Shown: positions 6,325-16,130, counted from the stretch's first letter. The stretch is DNA of 64,000 bases from Rhynchopus sp. YZ270_cl-10 (GCA_964035575.1 OZ037854.1:1426001-1490000), one strand, 5' to 3'. The notes: generated from the sequence alone by a model not told the origin. Numbers and translations are program-made.

Positions 6325-8492
6325 GGGGAATAGTCAGTTATGCCCTACCCTTTTTTTGAAATGGTCAGAGATACCCGAAAATAAGTTCAGATATTGGTCA
6401 GAGATACCCGAAAATAAGTTCAGATATTGGTCAGAGATGCCCCATTTTCAAAAATAGGGCATAACTGACCAATATCTGAACTTATTTTCGGGTATTTCGG
6501 GTATCTCTGACCATTTCTCAACTTATTTTCGGGCATGTCTGACCATATCGCCAACTTTTTTCGGGTACCCCAAAAAAGTTGGTTTTCGGGTATACCCAGA
6601 TACCCAGGTACCCAGGTACCCAGGTCCAGGTCCAGGTGCCCAGGAACAGGAAAAAAGTCGTGAAAGAGCAACCACAGCTCCACATGACAAACACAAAAGT
6701 GTCCAGTCACGTGGGGCATTCATGCACTGAGGAGATAATGTTCCAACAATTTACAAGAAAGATTACTTAACCTACTGCTGGAAATTGCCAGGTCGTAGTA
6801 ACACACAAAGTGTGCCTCCGTTCGGGAAGACCGGATATTCTAGAGACCAGAAAGGCCTCAAGAATATCTTCCGGTAGTCAAGGTAGAACCGAGTGAACGG
6901 CCCAAGACCCCCGTGGAGAAGTTAAATGTTGTAATGCTATCAGGTAGAAACTGCGACCACTGTCTTACCCTCCTCAATGCATGGTGGTTGATGTCTTCCA
7001 CAACAAATTTCCTGTACCCAGGTACCCATATTCCCAGACCCACGCAGTACCACGTCGCAGTACTACGCAAAATTTACCACCAGACCCTGTCTTCGTGCAC
7101 CTGAAGTACAACGCCGCAGACAGGCCAAACATGCGTTGGACTCAGAGGAATGCCCGCTGTGCAGGTATCATGAGAACCAACTCCCAGCAACAAGGGGCGC
7201 CTTTTGGCGGGCGTTGTTGAGGGTGTTTGGGGTGCAAAGTTTTCCACAATTTTGATGCGCGGGTACAGAAGTGTTATCTTGTTCTTTCATCTCTAGGAAT
7301 GTAAATGTCAATCGCGTTTAACTACCACGAGGGCTTGTTCAGTGAACCCACGAGGGGTCGAAGGGGGTTGGTTATCCCGTATCTATCAAAGGTTGTGTCG
7401 ACCAGGCGAAACCACTATGTTACGCTGTACGTTGTTAAATCCGAAGAAATAACACTTTAGCAGCCGCAGGAAGTTTGCTAAAAAGAGTGCCTCACGCTAC
7501 ACAAACCACCACCCGCGATTGACTTAGATGTTATAACAAAGAGAATTCAGAACAAAACAACACCCTGCCCCATACACACTAAATTGTCATGCTTCGAGAG
7601 CATGCCTGGGCCAAAATTACTTGACAAAAAAGGCAACAAGACCACCCACAAGGAGTGTGAAATGTGCACTGGTTTTCTGGGGGAACGCAATATTTTCTTG
7701 TGCCTCGTCCTCCGTAAGCAGAGGACAGACTTTCCGGAAGGTTTCCAAAGTCGAATTTCTTGCACTAGCTATGCTCCCTGGGTTAATGGCTATAGCAGTG
7801 ACTGACAAAGTGTTCCCACCCCCAGGTCTTCGTCCACAAACAAATCTAGAATAGATTGATTTGGGTGAAGCCTTGTATTTTGAGTTGTTGAATGTCGGAG
7901 AGCGGCGCTCATCGTAAATCACGGATGCAGTTCAGATTTCACGATCCTGTGATGAGTGTAAATGTGGGGTGTGATTAAGTATGGTGTACAAACGCAGTAG
8001 TCGGGAAGGGTGGGGTTAATGAAAAAAGTGGTAATAACTATGTATTTCCGCGAAATAAGGTAGCCTTTTTTCACGCTACAGAGAGTTTCCTGCTGCACTA
8101 ATGGTTCCCAAGCGAAGCGAGGGACCATGTATAAGGGTTTGCGGGTTTGCGGGTATTTACCCCCACTAAAAGTAACTGTGTGTGGGGTAGAGGGGTGAAA
8201 ATCATACCATGCTGCTTCAATACTGTCTCTGCTGTCGCATTCCCTCATGGTGGGTCACTCACCCACTGGGCAAAAAATCAAAGGGGGTACCCCCAAATAA
8301 GTGGGTACCCCAAATAAGTTCAGAGATACCCGAAAAAAGTTCAGATATACCCGAAAATAAGTTCAAATACCCGAAAATAAGTTCAGATATAGTCAGTTAT
8401 GCCCTATTTCTGGTTTTCGGGTATATCTGAACTTATTTTCGGGTATCTCTGACCATTTCAAAAAAAGGGTAGGGTATAACTGACTATTCCCC
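6325..8492. mobile_element. Non-autonomous DNA transposon with ~70-bp terminal inverted repeats
   Basis: 2,168 bp, present only in unit 1. Ends are inverted copies starting GGGGAATAGTCAGTTAT. The 9-bp target duplication TTTTCATTT (6316-6324 and 8493-8501) occurs once in the empty sites of units 2 and 3. Subterminal motif CCCGAAAATAAGTTCAGATA recurs in both arms. No transposase is seen. An open frame ending at 7255 contains CPLCRYH but is otherwise unrecognised. The 9-bp duplication and long inverted ends suggest a Mutator-like or Merlin-like mover. Confidence 0.85.
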
Positions 8493-8570
8493 TTTTCATT
8501 TTCATTTTCAATCTATCCCTTTTGTTTTGTTTTCAAGATTGTGCAAAACACAAAAAGCACACTTGTCAGG

Positions 8571-8643
8571 TCCTCCTTGGCGCAGTCGGTAGCGCGTCAG
8601 GCTGTTAACCTGCAGGTCGTTGGTTCGAACCCAACAGGAGGAG
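8571..8643 (+). tRNA. tRNA-Asn(GTT)
   Basis: Acceptor TCCTCCT/AGGAGGA, loop CTGTTAA with T33. The 27-43 pair is a T-C mismatch. A second identical gene is at 14025. Confidence 0.95.
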
Positions 8644-8702
8644 ACTTTTTTCCCTTCTCAAACCATTTTCTGTTCTTTGCAAAAGTCATAAAAAACTGGG
8701 AA

Positions 8703-8784
8703 GGCGAGATGGCCGAGCGGTCTAAGGCGCCAGGTTTAGGCCCTGGTCTCTTCGGAGGCGTGGGTTCAAACCCCACTCTCGTCA
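8703..8784 (+). tRNA. tRNA-Leu(TAG)
   Basis: Class II. GGCGAGA/TCTCGTC acceptor, loop TTTAGGC with T33. Nearly the same body as the Leu(AAG) gene. Confidence 0.95.
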
Positions 8785-8848
8785 CGTTATTACCATTTTT
8801 CCGCAGAAAACCCACCTCTTGTGGAAAACAGTTCCGGTCATTATTGTA

Positions 8849-8921
8849 GCAGCTATCGTCTAGTGGTTAGGACGCTCGCCTCACACGCGAGAGATCGTCG
8901 GTTCAATCCCGACTAGCTGTA
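8849..8921 (+). tRNA. tRNA-Val(CAC)
   Basis: Acceptor GCAGCTA/TAGCTGT, stem CTCGC/GCGAG, loop CTCACAC. Confidence 0.95.
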
Positions 8922-9011
8922 ATTTCTTTTTGAACTTTCCTTCACATTTTCGTTCAATGCAACGATCGAAAAGATGTCCCCATGCAGATAATAGTTTTGC
9001 CTACTATCAGA

Positions 9012-9083
9012 TCCGCTGTAGTATAGTGGTTAGAACAGCCGGCTCTCACCCGGCAGACCGGGGTTCAATTCCCCGCAGCGGAA
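9012..9083 (+). tRNA. tRNA-Glu(CTC)
   Basis: Acceptor TCCGCTG/CAGCGGA, stem GCCGG/CCGGC, loop CTCTCAC. Confidence 0.95.
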
Positions 9084-9177
9084 AATACCTTTTTTTAGAC
9101 CAAGTTTTGGAGAGAAGAATTTCTGACTTTTGAATATTAACGCCATCATGTAAATCTGGATGAAGAAAATAATCAGT

Positions 9178-9249
9178 GGCTTAGTGGTCTAGTGGCATGA
9201 TTCTCGCTTCGGGTGCGAGAGGTCCAGGGTTCGATTCCCTGCTGAGCCC
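9178..9249 (+). tRNA. tRNA-Pro(CGG)
   Basis: Acceptor GGCTTAG/CTGAGCC, stem CTCGC/GCGAG, loop TTCGGGT. Confidence 0.95.
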
Positions 9250-9463
9250 CTCTTTTTATTTAGGTAGTTTCTTGCTTGGGAATTGTTTAGAAAAATTATT
9301 TCCACATCTTTTCGACCACCAAAATCCCAAGATGAGGAAGTTTGGAAAAGTGCATTTTTGTGAAAGTATTTTGCCATATCTTTGTTGTCACCAAAATCCC
9401 AAGATGGTGAGAGAATCTTGAAAAATCATTTTCCATATTTTCACTTCCCAGTGAAAAAGAGAA

Positions 9464-9536
9464 TACCCATGGTGGGGATCGAACCCACAATCTTTCGCTT
9501 AGGAAGCGAACGCCTTATCCATTGGGCTACACGGGC
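9464..9536 (-). tRNA. tRNA-Arg(CCT)
   Basis: Acceptor GCCCGTG/CATGGGT, stem TTCGC/GCGAA, loop TTCCTAA. Confidence 0.94.
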
Positions 9537-9644
9537 CTAATAGTTTTACCTTCTTTCCTTTTCTCTGGGGTGGTCAAATTTAGGACAAGAGACTTTTCTG
9601 CATGACCACCCCCCACAATGATTCTTTGGTTTAAATGAATGTGA

Positions 9645-9717
9645 GCCTCCCTAGCTCAGTCGGTAGAGCGCAAGGCCCTTAACCTTGTGGTCGCGGGTTC
9701 GAGCCCCGCGGGAGGTG
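9645..9717 (+). tRNA. tRNA-Lys(CTT)
   Basis: Acceptor GCCTCCC/GGGAGGT, stem CAAGG/CCTTG, loop CCCTTAA, so C33. An inverted identical gene is at 14651. Confidence 0.95.
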
Positions 9718-10027
9718 CTTTTCTTTTTGAATGTTTACGATTTTGCAGGTTTCTGAGATTTTGAGGCAAATGAAAACCAAAAAATATTTCCTCCACTTGA
9801 TCTCAGTTCTGTTTCGTTGGCAAGTTGAGAGTGGAATTTGGGTGAAAATATGTGTTTTCCGAACCAACACAGGACTCCCACCGACCGGTGTAGGTTTTGC
9901 GTTCAACCAGGTGTGAACTGCTTCCACTCGCGAAAAGTGCCAGACCCTTTTGCTGGGGATAGCACGTTTCAGCCCCACAACTTATCTCCTTTCTGGGCAT
10001 GTCCAGTGTGCTCAGCTGCCGCTTCTT

Positions 10028-10435
10028 GGCGACTCACCAGTACAGAATGGTGGAATCCAGCACAGAATGGAATGGCTGGGAAATCCTTAGCAATCCATAA
10101 TTCAGATGGAAAAACTCCTGACCTGGCTATTGAATTTTCGGATCATTTTCTCAGTCACAATGCAAGCACAGAATGGAAACCAAAACCAAGCACAGAATGG
10201 AACACGGCTATAAGACTCCAGCCATTCCATTCTGTGCTGGTTTTTCGTTTCCATTCTGTGTTTGCATTGTGACTGAGAAAATGATCTGAAAATTCAATAC
10301 CCGGGTCAGGAGTTTTTTTTTCCACTCCTAACAAATCCTTACAGTAAGCCTATAAGTCTCCAGCCATTCCATTCTGTGCTGGTTTTTGGAGCCCATTCTG
10401 TGAGCACTCGCTCGGGCCTGTACTGGAGTACGGCC
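10028..10435. mobile_element. Old palindromic repeat element shared by all units
   Basis: Starts GGCGACTCACCAGTAC and ends in the inverse GTACTGGAGTACGGCC. Inside, AGCACAGAATGG/CCATTCTGTGCT repeat in both orientations around an AT-rich core. It resembles the ends of the unit 2 insertion at 28872. The flanks contain a diverged direct repeat (TGCTCAGCTGCCGCTTCTT / TGCTCAGTTGCTGCTTCTT). The flanking spacer 9718-10027 holds nothing recognised. Confidence 0.5.
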
Positions 10436-10532
10436 AGGCCATCTCCCTTCTGCGTTCCTGCCTGTCACATCCAGTGCTCAGTTGCTGCTTCTTCAGCACA
10501 ACCACATCACATCACATCACCAAAAAATAGAA

Positions 10533-10604
10533 AGGCAACTGGGGGGATCGAACCCCCGACCCTTGGTTTACAAGACCAATGCTCTGCCACTGAGCTAAAT
10601 CGCC
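10533..10604 (-). tRNA. tRNA-Thr(TGT)
   Basis: Acceptor GGCGATT/AGTTGCC, stem TTGGT/ACCAA, loop CTTGTAA with T33; discriminator T. Confidence 0.94.
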
Positions 10605-10686
10605 GCTGATTAAGATGCTTTTGCTGTTTCTCCTGCGAAGAAGTTTTTCAAGACAACACAGAAAGGAAAGTGTGTAAAAAAAGAAA

Positions 10687-10757
10687 TGACCCTAGACGGA
10701 ATCGAACCGCCGTTGATGGATTTGGAATCCATAGTGCTACCGCTACACCATAGGGCC
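10687..10757 (-). tRNA. tRNA-Trp(CCA)
   Basis: Acceptor GGCCCTA/TAGGGTC, stem ATGGA/TCCAT, loop TTCCAAA. Confidence 0.94.
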
Positions 10758-10842
10758 CATGATTTAGGGCTTCAATGCGTTTAGCATGAAGGTGGAAATT
10801 TTGCTGAAAATCCCACACAAAGGAAAAAGACACACAAAAAAG

Positions 10843-10915
10843 TGCGAGGTGCCAGGATCGAACTGACGACCTTAGGATTATGGGACCTACGCGCTCCCGA
10901 CTGCGCCAACCTCGC
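10843..10915 (-). tRNA. tRNA-Met(CAT), elongator
   Basis: Acceptor GCGAGGT/ACCTCGC. Loop CCCATAA has C33. A normal T-loop (TTCGATC) marks it as elongator. The T31-T39 mismatch is typical of elongator Met. Confidence 0.94.
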
Positions 10916-11039
10916 CTTGATATTATCGTATCATTAAGAAATACATGGGGTGCAAATTTCTACAGGTTTGTGTGGCAAAAAAATTTTTTTGAGCCAAAAA
11001 ATTTTATGGGCTTCTGTGAAAACAATGACAGTTGTAGAA

Positions 11040-11123
11040 CCTCTCGTAGCTCAATTGGTAGAGCGCTCGACTGTAGAATACTCGGTTATCGAGCGGTCGC
11101 TGGTTCGATTCCGGCCGAGAGGA
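11040..11123 (+). tRNA. tRNA-Tyr(GTA) with 11-nt intron
   Basis: Acceptor CCTCTCG/CGAGAGG. Anticodon stem CTCGA/TCGAG. Loop CTGTAGA is interrupted after position 37 by AATACTCGGTT. The same intron length and position are known in Trypanosoma brucei tRNA-Tyr. Confidence 0.95.
11077..11087 (+). other. tRNA-Tyr intron (11 nt)
   Basis: Removing AATACTCGGTT restores a 7-nt loop and 5-bp stem. Exact joints follow the canonical 37/38 position. Confidence 0.85.
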
Positions 11124-11200
11124 TTTTTTTCGTTTTCGTGTTCCAGATTATTTTCTGCAAACAGATGACTGCCTAAAAACAAAGAACGGTGAGAATTACA

Positions 11201-11282
11201 GCAGTCGTATCCAAGTGGTTACGGAGGTGGACTAGAAATCCATTGGGCTCTGCCCGCGCAGGTTCAAGTCCTGCCGACTGCG
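11201..11282 (+). tRNA. tRNA-Ser(AGA)
   Basis: Class II. GCAGTCG/CGACTGC acceptor, loop CTAGAAA, long variable arm, discriminator G. Confidence 0.95.
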
Positions 11283-11380
11283 ATTCATTTTTTGTTCACG
11301 AATTTTCGTGCATTTTCGTCGTTTCTGTGCTCATTTTAGACCATTTTGATGCGCGAAATTAAATCAGAGTGAAGATTGTA

Positions 11381-11452
11381 TCCTCGGTAGTATAGAGGTC
11401 AGTATTTCCGCCTGTCACGCGGAAGACCCGGGTTCAATTCCCGGCCGGGGAA
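11381..11452 (+). tRNA. tRNA-Asp(GTC)
   Basis: Acceptor TCCTCGG/CCGGGGA, stem TCCGC/GCGGA, loop CTGTCAC. An inverted second gene is at 17619. In unit 2 this locus is split by an insertion. Confidence 0.95.
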
Positions 11453-11514
11453 TTCTTTTTTGTACAGGGCTCACATTCATTGTTTCGTTTCTTTTCTGAT
11501 GAAAATCAAATCAG

Positions 11515-11587
11515 GCCCCGTTGGCGCAATGGATAGCGCGTTGGACTTCGAATCCAAAGGTTGCGGGTTCGAGTCCCGCACGGGGTT
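11515..11587 (+). tRNA. tRNA-Arg(TCG)
   Basis: Acceptor GCCCCGT/ACGGGGT with a terminal G-T, stem TTGGA/TCCAA, loop CTTCGAA. Confidence 0.94.
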
Positions 11588-11873
11588 AACTTTTTGAACA
11601 TTGTTTTTTTGAACTTTTTTGAAAACACAAAAAAGTGAGAGGTTGGTGTCAAATGAATTACAGTGACAAGTTACAGTCACAACAGATAAAAACATTGGGT
11701 CCAGTGGGAAGGGGTCACCCCGGGATTTTGGATTTTTTGGTAGTCAACCCACCCATAAGAACCTTGAAAAATTTTTGGGAAAAACTTGAAAACTGGAAAT
11801 TCTTTGAAAAGCTGACATTTCAGAAAAAATTTTCTGAACATGAAAATTTTGCTTCCCCCTTTAAAAAAAGAAC

Positions 11874-11945
11874 TGCACTTACCGGGAGTCGAACCCGGGC
11901 CGCTCGCTTGGAAGGCGAGAATACTAACCGTTATACCATAAGTGC
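11874..11945 (-). tRNA. tRNA-Gly(TCC)
   Basis: Acceptor GCACTTA/TAAGTGC, stem CTCGC/GCGAG, loop CTTCCAA. Confidence 0.95.
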
Positions 11946-12034
11946 TGTTACTTTCATGCAAAGTGTTTTCTTTGTGAGGGGCGATTTCAAAATGAAAATA
12001 ATTTCAAATTCTTCAAATTGCCTAAAAAAAGAAG

Positions 12035-12106
12035 CAACCGTGGCAGGACTCGAACCTGCAACCGCCTGATCCGTGGTCAGGCGCTCTTCCATTGAGCCAC
12101 ACGGTC
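12035..12106 (-). tRNA. tRNA-Arg(ACG)
   Basis: Acceptor GACCGTG/CACGGTT, stem CCTGA/TCAGG, loop CCACGGA: C at both 32 and 33. Confidence 0.93.
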
Positions 12107-12194
12107 CATGTCTTTAGGCAATAGTATTTTTTATGTGGCCTGCATATTTTTGGAGTTGAAAAAAAATTTAGACGGTTGATTGTACAGCTAAAAA

Positions 12195-12266
12195 AGCGGT
12201 TACCGAGAATTGAACTCGGGTCTCCCGTGCCACAAACGGGTGTTCTAACCACTAAACCATAACCGC
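12195..12266 (-). tRNA. tRNA-His(GTG)
   Basis: Acceptor GCGGTTA/TAACCGC, stem CCCGT/ACGGG, loop TTGTGGC. Confidence 0.95.
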
Positions 12267-12382
12267 TTGAATATTCCCACTTATTGGGATCTCAGAAAGG
12301 GTTTTATTTCGAGGGATATTGTGAAATATTTTTCAACCATGCAACGAGCGGCAACTCGAGCACAATTTCGACTAATATCGTA

Positions 12383-12453
12383 GCGTAATTGGTCTAGTGG
12401 TAGAATGGCCCCCCGCCACGGGGTCGGCCCGGGTTCGATTCCCGGATTACGCA
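12383..12453 (+). tRNA. tRNA-Gly(GCC)
   Basis: Acceptor GCGTAAT/ATTACGC, stem GCCCC/GGGGT, loop CCGCCAC, so C33. Confidence 0.94.
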
Positions 12454-12639
12454 CTCTCTTTTTGCGATTGACAAAAGCAAAACAATATGGTTTCGGACAG
12501 TTTCAGGTCAGTCACAAACTCGTTCAAAACGAAAAAGTGGAAATGATATGTACTCTTTCTTGTGTAAGGATTCTTAGTGGAGAAAGAAATTTTTTGTCTG
12601 ATGCCGGTTTTTGCTCGACATAGTAAGTCAGTTCAGTCA

Positions 12640-12960
12640 CAACTTCCGTCACAATCGAAAAAAAATTTGACTCATATGTTTATAAACCCATGCTGACTTA
12701 CATGTTTATTTGTTCACAAAAATCCCAGTTCATAAACATGTAAGTCAGTATGGCCGCTCTGGTGGCCGCATGTTTTTGGGTTAACTTACGTGTTTATGAA
12801 AAACCTGACTTACATGTTTATTTGTTCACAAAATTCCCTGGGTTAATAACCATGTAAGTCAGGTTTTTCATAACCATGTAAGTCAGGTTGGGACTACAAC
12901 ATGTTCATAAACCCAACCTGACTTACATGTATATTTCTTCACAAAATTCCCAAGATATGG
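12640..12960. repeat. Palindromic ATGTAAGTCAG repeats
   Basis: Several direct and inverted copies of ACATGTAAGTCAGG alternating with TTTGTTCACAAAATTCCC. No gene seen. The rest of the spacer up to 13472 is a GC-rich tandem array and unrecognised sequence. The array motif is described at 13003. Confidence 0.6.
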
Positions 12961-13002
12961 CCGGTGCACTGGTCAGAGACATCACGTTTGCGGGCCAACC
13001 CC

Positions 13003-13111
13003 CCTGTGCGCCCGATTAGGAATACCCCCCTGTGCGCCCGATTAGCTTACCCCCCTGTGCGCCCGATTAGGGATCCCCCTGTGCGCCCGATTAGCTTACC
13101 CCCTGTGCGCC
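13003..13111 (+). repeat. CCTGTGCGCCCGATTAG tandem array (6 units)
   Basis: Units of ACCCCCCTGTGCGCCCGATT plus AG separated by 3-7 variable bases. Units 2 and 3 carry one more repeat. The same motif forms the terminal arms of the insertion at 37564. Confidence 0.8.
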
Positions 13112-13472
13112 CACCTACCTAGTCACTGTGACCAGGTGCCTGGTCAGATCTGACCAGGTACCCTTACTAATATGCCTTACCAATATGGCCAGGGGTGTGG
13201 TATGTTGGGTGCACAAGGGAGTTTCACGATGGGGGAATACATGCTGGACATGTGCCTTATCTTATGCACAGGTGCAATGGATGGCATAGCAAACCCGTAT
13301 ACCCATTGCGTGTGTGGGTTTGCTGGCCTAGGACTGTACGGAAAGTGCACGGGTCCACCACAGTACAACCAGTCATGCACCAAGGGCAACTGGCTGTTTT
13401 ATCAATTTTTGAACTTTTTTTTAGACATTGCCAAACCTTCTCCATAATCTGAGATCTTGGGAAACAAGATAA

Positions 13473-13544
13473 GCTCGCGTGGCGCAATGGAAGCGCGTCG
13501 GTTCCCGACGCCGGAGGTTGCGGGTTCGATCCCCGCCGCGAGTA
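13473..13544 (+). tRNA. tRNA-Arg(CCG)
   Basis: Acceptor GCTCGCG/CGCGAGT, stem TCGGT/GCCGG, loop TCCCGAC, so C33. Full numbering is consistent (D arm GCGC/GCGC, 5-nt variable region). Confidence 0.92.
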
Positions 13545-13669
13545 CTTTTTGTTCATTCCAAAATATTTTTAGATTTCCTCCTTTTGTCACAAAACTTTGC
13601 CAAATTGAAAATTCAGAAATGCGAAAATATCAAAAAACAGCTCCGAAATTTGAAAGCAATTAAAAAGGA

Positions 13670-13741
13670 TTCCCCCTCCGGGGTTTGAACCCGGGTCGCC
13701 TGGGTGAAAGCCAGGTATACTAACCACTGTACTAAAGGGGA
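13670..13741 (-). tRNA. tRNA-Glu(TTC)
   Basis: Acceptor TCCCCTT/AGGGGGA, stem CCTGG/CCAGG, loop CTTTCAC. Confidence 0.95.
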
Positions 13742-13838
13742 GGTGATACTTAGGCACAATCCAAAAAGGGTACTTTTGTGCAAGGAACACGGAATTTCAA
13801 ACGAAAAAATAAATAAAAATGAAAATCCAAAAAGACAA

Positions 13839-13910
13839 GGGCTCGGCGGGGAATTGAACCCCGGACCTCTCGCACCCTAAGCGAGAATCATGCCACTAGA
13901 CCACCGAGCC
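13839..13910 (-). tRNA. tRNA-Pro(AGG)
   Basis: Acceptor GGCTCGG/CCGAGCC, stem CTCGC/GCGAG, loop TTAGGGT. Confidence 0.95.
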
Positions 13911-14024
13911 ACGAATTCTCTCGCATTCTCTTCGTACCAAGGCCATAAGTTTCCATCATTCCTTGTGTGTGTTTTCGTTTTGAATAAGGTCCCCATGTAA
14001 ATGCTGTCTTCGCTAACAATCAGA

Positions 14025-14097
14025 TCCTCCTTGGCGCAGTCGGTAGCGCGTCAGGCTGTTAACCTGCAGGTCGTTGGTTCGAACCCAACAGGAGGAG
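14025..14097 (+). tRNA. tRNA-Asn(GTT), second gene
   Basis: Reads the same as the gene at 8571. Confidence 0.95.
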
Positions 14098-14351
14098 ATT
14101 TTTCATTTTTTTGAGTTTTTGACTCTATTTTTTAATTTTGAGCTAAAAATCAACGTTGTGTGTCATCTTGATGTTGAAACTATTTTTCAGGATTTCCAAG
14201 GTTGTCTCATCAAAAAAACCAAACATCTTGAATGCTGTCCTAACTTGGAGATTCGTTACCTGAAGATAAAACAGATTTTGTCAGGTTTTTTTTGAGTTTG
14301 AAAAAGTTCAGAAAAGAATGAAAAAAGGGATCAATGCAGTGTATAAAAAAA

Positions 14352-14433
14352 CGCGAACGGCAAGGTTCGAACTTGCGCATGCAGAGCACACTCGCTTAGC
14401 AGGCGAGCCCCGTAACCACTTGGGTACGTCCGC
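14352..14433 (-). tRNA. tRNA-Ser(GCT)
   Basis: Class II. GCGGACG/CGTTCGC acceptor, stem CTCGC/GCGAG, loop CTGCTAA. Confidence 0.95.
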
Positions 14434-14650
14434 TTAATTACCTGTCAGTACTTAGGACGAAGCTTGTACTTTGTTTAATGACACGTTAGTGATCACTGTG
14501 GTCACGAAAAATCATCGCAATTGTGACCACCAAAAAAAATTTTTTGGGCACGATTTCGCACGCTGGTGAGCTCATTGCACAACGACCGACACACCATGTT
14601 TTCCAACAAATAAAAAAAATTCAGAAAAATTCAGGTATCAATACAAAAAG

Positions 14651-14723
14651 CACCTCCCGCGGGGCTCGAACCCGCGACCACAAGGTTAAGGGCCTTGCGC
14701 TCTACCGACTGAGCTAGGGAGGC
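14651..14723 (-). tRNA. tRNA-Lys(CTT), second gene
   Basis: Inverted copy of the gene at 9645; loop CCCTTAA with C33. Confidence 0.95.
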
Positions 14724-14825
14724 TCATATTAACTTAAATCAAAGAATCAACGTGGGGTACTTGTGTGTACCTGCAACCACCAAATTTTCCATCGTTGTTG
14801 TGTGAACAAAAGGATCCGGATTATC

Positions 14826-14897
14826 TCTCCTATGGTGTAGTGGTTAGCACCCTGGACTTTGAATCCAGTAGCCGCGGTTCAAACCCGCGTGGGAGAA
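14826..14897 (+). tRNA. tRNA-Gln(TTG)
   Basis: Acceptor TCTCCTA/TGGGAGA, stem CTGGA/TCCAG, loop CTTTGAA. Confidence 0.95.
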
Positions 14898-15012
14898 CTT
14901 TTCTTTTTCCAAGTGTTTTCAACATTTTTTGGAGCTTTGTCACACACATCTTCAATCTTTGCATTTGATGGCAAAAACATAAATCACAGAAATCAAACGA
15001 AAAGGTAAAGAA

Positions 15013-15094
15013 CGCTGACGGCAGGGTTCGAACCTGCGCGGGCAGAGCCCAGTGGATTTCAAGTCCACCTCCGTAACCACTTGGATACGTCAGC
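15013..15094 (-). tRNA. tRNA-Ser(TGA)
   Basis: Class II. GCTGACG/CGTCAGC acceptor, stem GTGGA/TCCAC, loop CTTGAAA. Confidence 0.95.
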
Positions 15095-15171
15095 ATAGTT
15101 GAGGAAGTACAACGCCCCAGATCCTGAAAATGGGCACAAAAAAGAGAATCCAATCGATCCAAAAAAGTAGG

Positions 15172-15243
15172 CACCCGCCGTGGGGATCGAACCCACGACC
15201 ATTGGATTAAAAGTCCAACGCTCTACCGCTGAGCTAGGCGGGC
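15172..15243 (-). tRNA. tRNA-Lys(TTT)
   Basis: Acceptor GCCCGCC/GGCGGGT, stem TTGGA/TCCAA, loop CTTTTAA with T33, unlike Lys(CTT). Confidence 0.95.
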
Positions 15244-15355
15244 ATTCGTTTTAAAGGAAAGAGTGATTTCAAGGCTTGTTGCGTTCTTGAAAAAAACTGA
15301 CAAAAAGACGAACAGAAAGTGCCCCAAGTACGTCTCCTTGAGGGACATTTATCAG

Positions 15356-15427
15356 GGGCGTTTAGCTCAGTGGTAGAGCGCCCGTTCTGCATACGGGAGG
15401 CCGAGGGTTCGAACCCCTCAATGTCCA
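15356..15427 (+). tRNA. tRNA-Ala(TGC)
   Basis: Acceptor GGGCGTT/AATGTCC, stem CCCGT/ACGGG, loop TCTGCAT, so C33. Confidence 0.94.
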
Positions 15428-15519
15428 TTTTTTTGCCTTATTTTGTTGATTATTTTTTGGTTGGGCCAGTTAACACACAAAAATATGAACTGGCACCATT
15501 GTGCAGTGCCTGCGATGAG

Positions 15520-16130
15520 GATGTGTGTGATGGTCCAATTGGCGAGTCTGATGTCATAATGTGTTCAGGAACATCCAAATGACCCATTTTCCCAACGTTT
15601 TCACATTTTTGAGCATTTTGCTATTACGCAATAGTGGTACAATAGGCATTTTACTGGGTCATTTTAACCAACTCTATCAGGACACTTCTGATGCTCCAAT
15701 TGGCGATTCTGACCTCATAATGGCTTCATGAGCAGCCGAATAACCCGTTTTCCAAATATTTTCACATTTTTGAACATTTTGCCATTCGTGGAATGGTGGC
15801 ACAAAAGTCATTTTACTGGGTCATTTTCGCCAACTCGATCAGGGGACACTTCTGGTGCTCCAATTTGCGGTTCTGACCTCATAATGGATTCAAGAGCACC
15901 CAAATAACCCATTTTCCCAACGTTTTCACATTTTAGACTATTTTTGCTATTGCGGAATGGCAGTACAATAGGCAGTTTACTGGGTCATTTTCGCCAACTC
16001 GATCAGGATACTTCTGATGCTCTAATCACATCGTTTAACCTCATAATGCATTCAGGAGCACCCAAATAACCCATTTTCCCAATGTTTTCGCATTTTTGAC
16101 CATTTTGCTGTTGCAGAGTATCAGTAAGAT
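15520..16130. repeat. ~180-bp tandem repeat family, four units
   Basis: Units share GATGCTCCAATT...CTCATAATGGATTCAGGAGC...AACCCATTTTCCCAACGTTTTC and TTTTACTGGGTCATTTTCGCC. Related units recur at 18670-19260, in the satellite tail near 21100-22560, and in unit 3. Confidence 0.75.

Noticed and set aside
6780-7540. rRNA fragment inside the unit 1 transposon
   Set aside because: Some runs look rRNA-like in composition, but no conserved 18S or 28S segment could be recognised.
9838-10272. 144-codon open frame, repeated in all units
   Set aside because: It runs through the palindromic repeat element and has no domain-like sequence; the units differ there without frame constraint.
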